Of a stretch of DNA of 23,531 nt, positions 9,273 through 19,960 are shown piece after piece. The notes under the pieces were generated by a model, which worked only from the letters and a program-made list of their open reading frames with translations, made no database searches and was not told where the DNA came from. Source of the stretch: an uncultured Candidatus Altimarinota bacterium. Lineage in GTDB: Bacteria > Patescibacteriota > Gracilibacteria > BD1-5 > UBA6164. Made by a program: the position numbers and the translations under genes. The stretch lies in contig CALLPO010000110.1 in assembly GCA_938015605.1 (NCBI GenBank), positions 1 to 23,531 of the forward strand, read 5' to 3'. Each line of letters opens with the position of its first letter. Within the stretch, counting starts at the first letter, position 1.

Positions 9273-12200
9273 ATGAGTACTTTTGTTAAAAAAGTTGCTT
9301 CTGTTGTATTATCTTCTGCTGTTGTTTTAACAGCTATTGGTTCTACTGCTGGAGTAAGTGCAGACTACACTAATGTAGAAGCTGCAAACCTTCTAGGTGA
9401 CAAGGAAATTATTGTAGATCAATCTACAAACCCTGCTGCTTACGAATTATGAAACACTCTTCTTAAACAAGAAGGGATAAAGGTAATGGAAAAATTATCT
9501 GGAAGATCTATTCCTACTTCTTGTACTTCATCAAGCTTTGCTGATGTTGCTGTTCAAGATTGGGTATGTAAATATACTGAAGATGCATTAGCTGCAGGAT
9601 TTATTGCTGCTAATGATAACTTTGGTCCTGAAGGACTTCTTACTAAAGGTCAAGGACTAAAATTAGTAATGCAAGCTAGAGGTATTGAAAAAACTGCAGG
9701 AATGACTCCTTGGGAAGCTGGTTATGTTGATGCTGCTGTTAAAGCTGGTATTGCTTCTGACTTCTCTGATTATTCAACTCCTGTTGATAGAGGTACATTT
9801 TTTGTATGGGCTGCTGAAGCTATTGCTCCATCAGAAGATGAAGATGATGATCTATTAAGTGGATTACTTGATGGTCTAGATGATGTTGTTGTTGAAACAC
9901 CAGTTGTTGAAACACCAGTTGTTGAAACACCAGTTGTTGAAACACCAGTTGTTTCAAGTGGTGATATGTTAACTGTTTCTCTTAATCCAGAAACTCCATC
10001 TAATGGATTAGCTCAACATTCTACTGCTAGAATTCCTCTATTAGTATTTGATGTTAAAGCTGGTTCACAAGATGTTACTCTTAATGAAGCTACATTCGAA
10101 TTTATTGGTTTAGGTGACTATGCTGATTTAGATGATGTTTCAATTTATAACTCTATTGGAGAAAAAGTTTCTAAAACTAAATCTTTCTCTGAAATTACTA
10201 GAGAAATTTCTTTTGATAGAGATATTGTTGTTGAAGCTGGTTCTACTATGACATTAACAGTTGCTGGTATGTTAAATACTGGAGGTTCTGATAATGCTAC
10301 ATATGGTATTAAATTAGTTGATATACAAGCTTCAAGTGATGTTGAAGGTGAAGATTTAGTTGGTGCATTACTTGTTCCTGCTACTTTCTCTAATACTCCA
10401 TCTATTGAAATTTCAGAAGATAAAGCTTCTGGAGATGTTATTATTGGTGAAAACCAAAAATTAGCTTGATTTGATATAGAAGAAAAAAATGATAATGGTG
10501 ACGTTATTATTAATACAATTACTATTCACTTAGCTGGTTCAGTTGATGAAGATGACGTTACTGACTTAGCTCTTTCTATTGAAGGAACTGAAGTAGCTTC
10601 TAACTTAATGGTTAATGGTGATGATGAAATCGTTGCTCTAGTTAACTATACTCTTGCTTCTGATGATAAAGTTACAGTTGAATTAACAGGTACAATTGTT
10701 GGATCTGTTGGTGATTCTATTGACTTCGTATTTGAAGGTGCTGATGATATCTATGCTACTGCTGCTAATACTGGTATGCCAGTTGCTGTATCTAACGCTG
10801 ATATTACTACTGAAGATATTGCTAGTTTAAATACTATTGAAGGTGCTGAAATTAATATCTCTTTTGATAAAAGTGATGTTGATGAAGCTAATCCAGATTC
10901 AGAAGATGTTCTTATTGGTACTTTAATGATTACTGCTAGTTCAGATGATTATGAAATTACTAAATTAGAAGTTGCTGTTACTGGTTCTGCTGCAGGTATA
11001 GCTATTGATGATTTAGAACTTGGTGGTTCTAGTTATGATAGTGTTACTGGTAATGTTTATACATTTGAAGATATTGTTCTTTCAGCTGGAGAAGAAATTG
11101 CTCTTGAATTAACAATGGACCTAAATGAAGAAACTGATCCTACTACTCTTAATGGTAATGACTTAGTTTTCAATGTTACAGTTGAAGAAATTGAAGATGA
11201 TACTAATGACGTAACTTACGTTCATGGTGCAACTACTAATCCTACATCTGACATTCTTTCTACTACTGCTCTAAGTACTCAATCAATTGATATTGAATCA
11301 GCTGGAATTACTTTCACTGCTGTTCAAGTTAATGAAAGAGAATTAGTTCTTGGTAATGGTATTGAAACTGTTATATATAAAGGTAAAATTTCTGTAAGTG
11401 ATAGTGAAACTGTTACTATACAAGATCTTAACTTTAATGCAGCTACTGCTAATTCTTTATCTGGTGAAGATATTGATGATGTTATTGATACTGCTACTTT
11501 AAATATCGGTGGTCAAACTTTTGGTGCTGATATTGAATCTGATAGTGTTGATTTTACAAATATTAATGCTGTAATTGCTGCAGGTGCTGATAATATTGAA
11601 GTTCTTGTAACTGCTGTATTAAAAGATAATGATTCAATTACTGGTGCTGGAAATGTTCTAGCTCTTCAAGTTGAAACTGCTACTATGGAATTAGAAGATA
11701 GTAATGGTGATGACTTAGTTGCTGCTAATGTTACTACAACTAATATTAACACTGCTAATAAATTAGCTGAAACTAAACTTCTTGATAGAGGTATATTCTT
11801 AGTTAAAGTTGTTACTAATGGTGAATTAGAAGACGATATTGAAGAAACTGTTCTTGCTGGTTCTTCTGCTGTAGCTCTTGCTGAAGTAGAAATCCAAGCT
11901 GAATATGAAGCAATTGATGTAGATGCACTTACATTTACTGTAGCTGGAGATTTCTCTGACTCACTTCTAAATGTTAACTTAGTTGCTGCTGATGGGACTG
12001 TTATAGCTTCTGACGCTGTAGTTAATCTTAATGGTACTACAACTGAAATCCTTTTTGAAGACTTTACAGTTGCTGAAAGTGATGATGAAATTGATGCTGT
12101 TCTTGTTGCTGATTTAAGAGCTTATGATACTACAGGTGATGAAACTCAAGGTCAACTTGGTAACATTATTGTAATGGTTTCTGCTCCTGCTTCTGCTGAT

Positions 12201-12680
12201 TTAGAAGGTGATGCATCTAACGATCCAATTACTTCAATAACTACTGTTGCTGGTCCTGGAGATACTGTTTCTGTTGTACCTGCTTTAGTTACTGCTTCTA
12301 TTGTTGATACTCTAGGAACAGATGACAAGTATACTACTCTAGAATTTACAGTTGATAAAGGTGACAATGACTTTGATAACGACGATGTTGTTATTACTGC
12401 TGTTGAAATTGAAACAGCTGTTACTCCAACTTGAGTTACTGTTAGAAATTCTGATAGCGATACTATTGCTACAGCACAAACAACAACAACTCTAACTATT
12501 GCTAACGCAAATGGTGATGCTGAAATCACTTCTGGAGATACATTTGAATTTAAAGTTGAAGATGATGACTCTGAATTAAGAATTGTACCTAATGGTATAT
12601 CTTACTCATTAGATGGTGGTACTTATACTACTAATAATGACACAGTTATGAATCTTGGTGAATATAATGAATCTAACTAA
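9273..12680 (+). CDS. SLH-domain surface protein, probable S-layer or major cell-wall protein
   Basis: A 1135-aa exported protein. The signal peptide is residues 1-~31 (KKVASVVLSSAVVLTA, cleavage near VSA). Two SLH-like repeats follow at ~86-140 (SFADVAVQDWVCKY, FGPEGLLTKGQGLKLV) and ~141-190 (PWEAGYVDAAVKAGI). Then come an acidic linker, four VVETP repeats (206-225), and ~900 residues of Asp/Thr/Val/Ala-rich beta-sandwich-type sequence with recurring NGD/DG turns. SLH domains anchor proteins to wall polymers. Three in-frame UGAs (9450, 10467, 12432) would split it into fragments under the standard code. By hand count only these 3 of ~86 glycines are UGA, the rest GGT/GGA, and codon use is strongly biased to GCT, GTT, ACT, GAA and TCT. 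With the strong promoter and leader this implies high expression. No sortase motif or C-terminal membrane helix was seen. Confidence 0.85.
9888..9947 (+). repeat. Four perfect 15-bp tandem repeats encoding VVETP
   Basis: GTTGTTGAAACACCA repeated four times without a mismatch (9888, 9903, 9918, 9933), followed by a partial GTTGTT. In frame, it encodes a Pro/Glu-rich linker between the SLH repeats and the main body of the surface protein. Identical copies suggest recent expansion, so copy number may vary between strains without shifting the frame. Confidence 0.95.
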
Positions 12681-12711
12681 TTTGTTTTAGTTTGATGAAA
12701 TATAATCAACG

Positions 12712-12744
12712 AAAAACCTACTCTTAATTGAGTAGGTTTTTTTT
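12712..12744 (+). terminator. Terminator of the surface-protein gene
   Basis: 12-bp stem AAAAACCTACTC / GAGTAGGTTTTT around TTAATT, followed by further T's to 12744. Confidence 0.9.
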
Positions 12745-12763
12745 ATGTCTAAAATTATCCACT

Positions 12764-12800
12764 AAAAAAGACCATAGTTATTATAACTATGGTCTTTTTT
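12764..12800. terminator. Bidirectional terminator after the mfd-foldase genes
   Basis: Perfect 17-bp inverted repeat (12764-12780 with 12784-12800), 3-base loop, A-run on one side and T-run on the other. Oriented to end the leftward foldase gene (stop 12807-12809), and a back-up for the rightward surface-protein transcript. Confidence 0.9.
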
Positions 12801-12806
12801 AAGTTC

Positions 12807-14018
12807 TTATTTAATATCAATAACTTCAATATCAAAATTAAGAGTTTTATCAGCTAATGCATGATTTACATCAAGAGTAACTTCTGTATCTGTTACAGCT
12901 TTAATTTCAAATTCTCAATATTGAGTTGGAAGTTTTACTCAAACCTTTAACTCTATCCCATTCTTTTCAAAATCACCTAATTGTTCTTTTGGAACTATTT
13001 GTACATTCTTTTCATCATATACTCCGTATCAATCTTTAGGTTCTACTTCTAGTTCAAATGTATCACCAATTTTATGTCCAACTAAACCTTGTTCCCAACC
13101 TACTATTACTTGTTTAGCTCATATTGTAAAATCAAAAGGGGTGCCTCTATCTAAACTTGAATCTTTCTTTTCTCCATCAACAGTAAGTGTATAGTGAACA
13201 GAAACAGTATCTCCATCAGCTATTTCTCTATCTTTTTTTGCTTCCATTTCTTTTTTTTCAGCTTCTTTGTCTAATTCAGTACTTTTACTATAATCCTTTA
13301 GAGCTTCATCTTTATTTATTGTAATATCCTCTAATTTTCAACCATTATATTCTTGTATAGCTATAGAAATGATTTTTACATCTTTTACTGGCTTATCTTG
13401 CGCCCCAGTTTTAACCTTAGCAATTTTTTCTACATTATCCATTCCTTCAATTACTTGTCCAAATACTGAATGTTTATTATCTAGGAAGTTATTATCTGCT
13501 TGGTTAATGAAGAATTGACTTCCATTTGTGTCTGGTCATGCATTTGCCATTGATAGAGAGTATTTAATATTAGTTAGCTCTGAGTTGAACTCATCACTAA
13601 ATTTTTCTCAATAAATACTTTCTCCTCACATACCAGTTCCAGTAGGGTCTCAACCTTGAATCATAAAACCACTGATTATTCTATGAAAGATGATACCATC
13701 ATAGTATTTATCTTGTGCTAAAACAGCAAAGTTATTAACTGTTCAAGGTACTTCATTTTTAAAAAGTTTAACTTTTATTGTTCCATTTGTTGTTTTAATT
13801 GTTGCAACAAGATCTCCATCTTTTAGAGGTGAAGTTTGTAGTGTATCTTTTTTTGCCATTGTATCAGTATCTTTAGTTTCTAAATTAGGAGTTTCAACTA
13901 CTTCACTAGTAATTTTCTCATTTTCAGCCTTATCAGCTTTGTTTGTGTTGTTTATGTCTTCTTGTGTACAACTTCATAGAAGGATTGCACATGAAGCTAT
14001 TACAGCTATTTTTTTCAT
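12807..14018 (-). CDS. Lipoprotein dual foldase: cyclophilin domain fused to SlyD-like FKBP domain
   Basis: A 403-aa peptidyl-prolyl cis-trans isomerase predicted to be lipid-anchored outside the membrane. Lipobox LLGSC with Cys17; the Gly is a UGA codon. A Thr/Glu/Lys-rich linker runs to ~65. A cyclophilin domain (~68-222) has [15 protein letters not shown] (Arg113), NGSQFFIN (Gln168, Phe170) and KHSVFG (His183); the position of CypA Trp121 is Phe. A charged helical linker follows (~230-265). An FKBP domain (~268-403) is of SlyD type: [23 protein letters not shown], an inserted flap region, then [16 protein letters not shown]. There is no His-rich metal-binding tail. It starts 23 bases after mfd on the same strand and is probably co-transcribed. 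Likely role: folding of exported proteins, possibly the neighbouring surface protein. Confidence 0.92.
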
Positions 14019-14041
14019 ATATTAATATATTTAAGAATAAT

Positions 14042-17000
14042 CTATTTCTTAAGCTTTATTTTAGTTCTTCAGACCTTTTTGTTGAAAAGGTTCAGCAAGT
14101 ATTGTAAAAAGTTTTCTGTATTTGTAAAATGTTTTACAGGAGTTCTGAGTCTAGTAGTAGAAGTTACAACAAACTTAACTTCCTTATCTAAGTCTAGGAA
14201 GGTTTTAAGTTCTTCTAGAGTAATATTTTCTTTAAAATCTACTTGATAGTTTATTCCAACCTTCTTGATTTGAGTAATGAGATGTTGGCTTGATTTAAGC
14301 TTTACTTTTAATAACATGAAGAAATTTTCCATTTTTTCTGGAAGAGTCTCTGAAATATTATTCTCAACACTAAAGTCTGCTATTAAGTTCTCTAAATCTT
14401 CCTCATGAGTGAGTGATTCTATTTCTCTATAAAAGTTAATCTTATCAAGATCTGAATCAAAGAAAGAATCAGGTATTCATATATCTAATTGTAAATCTAT
14501 TTTTGTATTAATGAAAGTGGGTAATATTTTATTGTCATTAGACACTTTATTTTCTTCTGGAAGGGCCTTTTGTTTTTTCAATTCATTAATCTTTTGTTCA
14601 ACCATTTTTAGGTAAAGATTGACACCAATTTCACTAGTTTGACCACTTTGTCTACAACCTAGTAAATCACCACCTCACCTTATTTCTAGGTCTTTCATTG
14701 CTAGTTCAAAACCAGCTCATAGGTATGAGTAATTCACAATTGTCTTTAATCTTTTTGCAGTTTCACTTCCAAGATTTTCTTTCTTGTAGAGAAGGTAACA
14801 GTGTCATAATCTATCACTTCTTCACACTCTTCATCTAAGTTGATGAATTTGGCTAATACCAAAATTTTGTGCCTCATTAATAAAAATAGTATTTACATTA
14901 GGAAAATCTATTCAATTCTCAATAACAGTGGTTGTGAGGAGAATATCGTATTTTTTATTTTTGAAATCAATTATTCTTTTCTCAAGCATATTTCAAGGAA
15001 GTTGTCCATGTGTTATAACAATATTTTTATCAGGAAAGAGTCATTGGAGAGTTTTTTCAAAATGTACAAGTGTTTGGACTCTATTATGGACAAAATATAC
15101 CTGTCATCATCTTTCAAATTCTGCCTCACATCAGTCAAGTATAACTCTTTCAGAGAATTTAGATATAATAGTGTTAATATCTTGCCTTCATTGAGGAGGT
15201 GTTTTAATTATTGAAATTTGTCTAATTTGAGAGAGTGCCATGTTTAGACTTCTTGGAATAGGAGTGGCGGACATTGATAAGATATCAATAGAAGTTTTTA
15301 GTTTTTTAATCTTTTCTTTATCACTTACTCAGAACTTATGCTCTTCATCAACTATAAGTAGTCACAGGTTTTTATACCTGATCTTATCTGATAATAATCT
15401 GTGTGTTCAGACAACTAAATCTATTTCTCAATTATTTAAACCTGTAAGCACTCAGTCAATTTTTTTAGTAGATTCCATTCTTGTTACTACTGCAATCCTC
15501 ATACCAAGAGACCTAAATCTATCAAGAGCTTTTTCATAATGCTCATAAGCAAGTACCACAAGAGGAGCAATAAATACAGATTGTTTTTTGTTAATGAATG
15601 CTCTATGAATTGCATTGAATGCGACTTCAGTCTTACCAAATCATACATCTCAAACTAAAAGCCTATCCATTGGTTCTGGTTTGGACATGTCTTCCAGTAT
15701 ATCATCAATGGCCTCATCTTGATCTGGAGTATAAGTATAGGGGAAACTTGATTGAAAAGAGAGTTCTTTTTGTGTATCAGGAATAAATGCAAAAGAGCTT
15801 CACATCTTTCTTTGAGAGTATACGTGTAAAAGTTCTTCTGCTATTATGGCAACTTCTTCATCTACTTTTTTCAGTTTTCTAGACCATTCTGTTGTGTTGA
15901 GCCCTGTGAGTTTTGGGTTGTCTCAACCAATGAATTTGTTTACTCTAGATACTTCAGTGATAGGTACAAAAAGTTTATCTTCTCACTTATAATGGATTTC
16001 AATATATTCTTTTATTAGTATCTTTTTATTATTTGATGTAGGAAGTTCCTTCTTGATTATTCACTTAAAAATTCCTATTCAATGATCTATATGAACAACA
16101 TAATCTCATGGTGTTATTTTGAGTAATAAATCAAGATCTGCAGCTACATTTTTAGAGAGCCTTTTTTTGATAAAGATCTTTCCTAAAATATCATCACACA
16201 GTACAACTTTATTTTGTGAAGCAACTTCATAACTCTTAAGAAAATTTCCACTAATTTCATGAATAAATAGTTGAGGTAGACTATTATATTCCAAAAAATT
16301 ATTGATTGTATTTATGTTTTTAGAATAGATTTCAATAGATTGTTTACTGTTAGATAATAGGTTTTTTAATGTGTCTATCTTGTCAATATTAGGTGTGTCT
16401 ATTTCAAGATTTTTTGTTTTTAATAGCTTATTAGTTACAAAATCTAAAGTACAGAAATTGTCTAATATTGAAGTGTTTTCATCATAATATTCTGAAAAAT
16501 CCAGAGAATCAAGAATAACGAAAGCATTAGATATTTTTAGAAAATGCTGTAAGTTAGCGGTCTTGGTTATGGACGTATTTTTGTCTATTTGATTATACAA
16601 TTTTTGACTTCATCAGATGTAAATTTCTTTTAGCTCTTCACTTGATATTATGTCTTCCTTTATTTTTTTTATTTGGAGTATTTCTTCTACAGTTTCTCAC
16701 CAAAAACTTATCTTATATTCATGCTCTCAATTGAAGTCAATTATTGATAAAATATCTCATGATTTTTTGTATGTTCAATGATTAGAAAAATCAGAATATT
16801 CAAATCACATTTCACCTAATTTTTTTATAATTGTGTTTATTGCATATGACTCTCAAACTTTTAATGCTTGTGAAAAATATAACAATTGTTCAGGAGTTAA
16901 TATTTCTTCTTTAAGAGAATAATTTGTTACCAAAAATAATCATGAGTTATTTTTTAACATATTTGTTAAACTAGAGTAATTATCTACTTCTTGATAGTTC

Positions 17001-17179
17001 ACTCTGATGTATTCTAGAACTTTTTTATATTGATTGACTAATTTTTCATTTTCCATAACAAGAACAATTTTTTTGTGCTCTTCTAGATTTTCTTTGATTA
17101 AAAGTGATTTAGAAAAAAAATTTCAGCTATTTGTATAGCTGTGATTTTTTTCAAGTTGTATTGCAAGAGTTGGGAACAT
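14042..17179 (-). CDS. mfd: Transcription-repair coupling factor Mfd
   Basis: A 1045-aa DNA translocase that removes RNA polymerase stalled at lesions and recruits UvrA. In order: a UvrB-like N-terminal region with [16 protein letters not shown] and GDILSII (~110-150); the RNA-polymerase-interacting segment beginning [16 protein letters not shown] (~358); helicase motifs [17 protein letters not shown] (Walker A), [19 protein letters not shown] (Walker B), [14 protein letters not shown]; motif V/VI region VIENGIDFPN and [26 protein letters not shown] and SGQ, typical of Mfd/RecG; and a C-terminal TRCF domain. VDEEHKFG and the domain order favour Mfd over RecG. It is slightly short for the family (~1150 aa). 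The start at 17179 was chosen because the upstream ATG at 17320 would overlap the tsaB coding region and add a non-homologous hydrophobic stretch. UGA glycines occur in GDYVVH and GAGF. Confidence 0.93.
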
Positions 17180-17186
17180 AAATGTA

Positions 17187-17214
17187 TTTACAAATATTTT
17201 TTTTAAAATATACT
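17187..17214 (+). promoter_or_regulatory. Possible tsaB promoter in the mfd-tsaB divergent gap
   Basis: TTTACA (17187-17192), 16-base spacer, TATACT (17209-17214), about 39 bases before the tsaB ATG at 17253. The 73-base gap is nearly all A/T. A leftward promoter for mfd must also lie here or inside the start of tsaB; TTGTAA (17245-17240) with an AT-rich hexamer about 18 bases further is one weak candidate. Confidence 0.35.
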
Positions 17215-17252
17215 TGTATATAACAAAAAACAAACTTTTTATTACAAAAAAT

Positions 17253-17825
17253 ATGAATCTTTTTATAAATGCAGTCAGTTCATCTTGAGTACTTATCCTT
17301 TTTGATGTAGACAGAAACATTACTTGAGAGAAAACAATTAAAATACTCTGAAATGAAAGTTCTAAGTTAATAATATTTATTGATGCTTTTTTATGTGAAA
17401 ATGACTGTGAATATATGGACTTAGAAAATATAGTAATTGTGAATTGACCATGAAGCTTTACCTGAGTAAGGACGGTTGTTCTTGCTGCAAATACTATAAA
17501 TTATATTATTAATAAAAGTATCACACCACTCAGCTTTTTTGACTTATTTGGAGACTACCCAATTATCAAATCTTCAAGTAGAAGGGATTTATTTGTAAAA
17601 TATGAAATAAATGCTACTATAGAGATAGTGAAGAATGAAGACTTTTTAGAGAAAGTCCAAAATAATAATGACTTAGGTATCTTTTGAGATATTTCTAATA
17701 ATGGTATCTCAGATAGTATAAGTGTTAATTCAAGTGTTGATTACTCATCTGTGATACATAATCTTGAGTTTCAAAACAGTAAAATTATAGAACCACTCTA
17801 TATTAAAAAACCAAATATTTCTTAA
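17253..17825 (+). CDS. tsaB: tRNA threonylcarbamoyladenosine biosynthesis protein TsaB
   Basis: A 190-aa protein of the TsaB (YeaZ) family, the partner of TsaD in making t6A37 of ANN-decoding tRNAs. The family signature VNGPGSFTGVR lies at ~63-72, with three glycines encoded by UGA. It is preceded by a short N-terminal beta-strand region (MNLFINAVSSSGVLILFDVD) and NESSKLIIFIDAFL, in the expected order. It is shorter than the usual ~220-230 aa, with a reduced C-terminal half. The start at 17253 keeps the N-terminal strand; the later ATG at 17415 would remove it. It is divergent from mfd and is followed 11 bases later by the PH-domain gene. tsaD, tsaC and tsaE are not in the window. Confidence 0.88.
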
Positions 17826-17836
17826 ACATAGAAATT

Positions 17837-18364
17837 ATGACACATGATGCAGCAAAAAATATCAAATTAAAAAATATGAGACCATGAGAGGAAACTCTTA
17901 TGCTAGTAAAAAGACACTGGATTATCTTAGTAGTTCTTGGTCTCTATTTTTTCTTTGGAATTATTATGACGGTTCTTATTTATGTATTTGGGAATAACTG
18001 ATGGACTCATTTTGCTGTAGTGATTTTTTGGATGATATATTCAATATTTTTGTATATTCAATGGTTAGATCATGAGCTTGATATGTATGTGATTACTAAT
18101 AATAGAATTATTTGAGTAGAGCAAATTTCTTTTCTGAATAGAAAGGTAAGTGAATGTAATCTATGACAAGTTCAAGAAGTTGGTTCTCATACAAAATGAC
18201 TTCTGGCAAATCTTTTAAACTTCTGAACTGTAAAAATCTCAACGGCCTGAAACTGAAGAAATTTTTCAATGACATATTGTCCAGAAGCGCTTGATAACTC
18301 AAGAAGTATATTAAATATAGTCGATCATTATAGAGATACTCATTGATGAAGAAACAAAATGTAA
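17837..18364 (+). CDS. Membrane protein with bacterial PH-like domain
   Basis: A 175-aa protein. Residues ~14-27 (MRPGEETLMLVKRH) match the conserved lead-in of bPH_2 (DUF304/YdbS-like) membrane proteins. Two hydrophobic helices follow at ~28-50 (WIILVVLGLYFFFGIIM) and ~58-75 (FAVVIFWMIYSIFLYIQW). A PH-like beta domain follows: DMYVITNNRIIGVEQ, FLNRKVSECNLGQVQEV, LLNFGTVKI. Members of this group are usually unassigned; the PH fold suggests binding of a protein or lipid at the membrane. It starts 11 bases after tsaB and ends in a shared convergent terminator. UGA glycines fall at conserved turns (RIIG, NLG, NFG). Confidence 0.85.
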
Positions 18365-18407
18365 GCATAAAAAAAGAAGAAATAATTATTTCTTCTTTTT
18401 TTTGCTT
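18363..18407. terminator. Convergent bidirectional terminator
   Basis: Core perfect inverted repeat 18369-18385 / 18386-18402 (A-run, AGAAGAAAT, mirrored, T-run), extended by AAGCA / TGCTT with one bulged base. It ends the PH-domain gene. On the minus strand it contains the last codons and stop of the ligase-like gene. Confidence 0.85.
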
Positions 18408-19807
18408 TTATGTTTTTTGATTAAATTATTTTGTGCAATATATGCTCAGGTAAGTAAAAAGAAAATATAACTAGTGGCTGATTCTTCAAAAGCATGAGTG
18501 AAATTAGCCATGAATATTAGAGTAATATATGCTGTAAAAAATCATATTGATAAGAAATCTCTTTGCCTTTTTACTATTGTATAGAGTTTTAAACCAATAA
18601 TGATAATTACTGACATAAATAATCAAAGTCAGATAATTCATTGTTCAAGTAAAATTTGAACGTACCAGTTTTCAGGAAGGAACCTAAGAGTAATTGCAGT
18701 TGAGGCAATAGCAATATCAGTTCATCCTGCAGATTCAATAGAATTTCACACCCAACTGGCTGGACCTGCAATTCATAAACCATAACCGATTGGATTATAC
18801 AGGAACATTTCTACTGACATTTTGAGATTATCCAACCTGTTGATAATTGCTCATAAATGGAGAAAGAGGTCTTTTTTTATAATGGCTATAAACACTATTG
18901 GAATTAATGAAATAACTCAGGCAATGGCTATATATTTTGTTGAAAGCTTTCTTTTGTACTTAATAGTAAATGTTAGGTATGCAAATAATACAATTCATAC
19001 AAATAGTCCAAGTACTGATGTTTTTGAATAAGAATAAAATATTGATGTGATAACAAGTAGACTAGGAATAACAAGTAGGGCTTTTGATACATCACTATAT
19101 TTTGTTGTTCAAACTTTTGGTTTCCCAGGAAGTACAAAGAGCTTATTTTTTGTATTTCTGAGGAATTTTAATATATAACCTAGATACAATAGGAAGAATA
19201 CGGTTAAGAATACACTCCATCTTATTGGTCCTGAGAAACTCCCTTGAAATCTATGCTCTCAATTTACATTTTGAGAGAAACTGATACAACTGTTTGCATT
19301 GTATGTAGACACATCAGTCGAAAAACCAAATATACCAGAAACTGCTGATATATCACCAAATAAATACCATGGAAGAAAAACTATAAGAACTCAAAATATT
19401 ACTCAAAAAACTGTTTTGAGTAAAAGTGATAGATGTTGTTTAACTTGAACAAGATACATTCCAATTACACAAGCAATTAAGAAAAAGACATCATATTTAA
19501 ATCAAAGAAATGATGAAATTTTTGGTTGTAAATAGGGAAGGAAAATAAATGCAAATGAACAGAGAGCAAAAGCAGTGATAGTTCAAAGTAAATAATTATT
19601 CTTGTAGAGCCTTGAAAAATTCCAATTATATTTTTTCAAAGTTACAAAGAAAGTTATAATAAAGAGTATTGATAGAATTATTTCTTTCCAGAATCTAAGT
19701 ACATTTGTGTCAAGGCCAAATTTACATTTCATTGTAGTTACGAGTAGTGCATGTACTGGAAGTAATGCAACCATGATAATTAGTAAAATTTTTATAAAAT
19801 TATTCAT
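18386..19807 (-). CDS. O-antigen ligase / Wzy polymerase-like membrane protein
   Basis: A 473-aa polytopic membrane protein with about ten to twelve hydrophobic segments, starting MNNFIKILLIIMVALLPVHA. A long extracytoplasmic loop near ~165-205 carries HRFQGSFSGP. The SYSKTSVLGLFVGIVL segment matches the S-[RK]-[GT] helix of the Wzy_C/WaaL family. The large loop ends with RFLPENWYVQILLEQGIIG, equivalent to the family's HNxxL-x-E-x-G-x-x-G motif, with Asn-Trp-Tyr in place of His-Asn. Such proteins join or polymerise lipid-linked glycans on the outer face of the membrane. In this context it could act on the wall polymer bound by SLH domains or on protein glycosylation. It is a single gene, with no other glycan genes nearby. 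The stop codon lies in the terminator; the short tail after the last helix is Lys-rich. Confidence 0.8.
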
Positions 19808-19893
19808 ATGTTATAAGGGGGTATTTATATGGTTATATTTTTTCTATAATAAATATAATTAGGATTTTAGCAAGAGTAAACTTAAAAAGTTTT

Positions 19894-19921
19894 TTGATAA
19901 TTTTATAAATTAGGTTAGAAT
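19894..19921 (+). promoter_or_regulatory. Predicted promoter of the VirB2-like operon
   Basis: TTGATA (19894-19899), 16-base spacer, TAGAAT (19916-19921), about 40 bases before the ATG at 19961. A leftward promoter for the ligase-like gene should lie in the same 153-base gap. Confidence 0.45.
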
Positions 19922-19960
19922 ATATCTATATATGGTGTTTTACTGACTTAGAAAATATAA

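Noticed and set aside
9888..9947. CRISPR-like array
   Set aside because: Units are contiguous with no spacers and encode an in-frame peptide repeat.
9486..10469. Separate 327-aa SLH protein followed by a second 608-aa protein at 10608-12434
   Set aside because: They share one frame, joined by single UGA codons and continuous with a signal peptide at 9273. With UGA=Gly it is one 1135-aa gene.
12152..12529. Minus-strand 125-aa ORF
   Set aside because: Shadow of the surface-protein gene's repetitive GTT/ACT codons; Ser/Val-rich with no features.
14840..15539. Several plus-strand ORFs
   Set aside because: Antisense to the helicase part of mfd, where the minus frame has all conserved motifs.
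14042..17320. RecG instead of Mfd; start at 17320
   Set aside because: UvrB-like N-terminal region, [19 protein letters not shown] and the TRCF C-terminus are Mfd features. The upstream start overlaps tsaB.
18822..19031. Plus-strand 69-aa ORF
   Set aside because: Antisense to the continuous ligase-like membrane protein.
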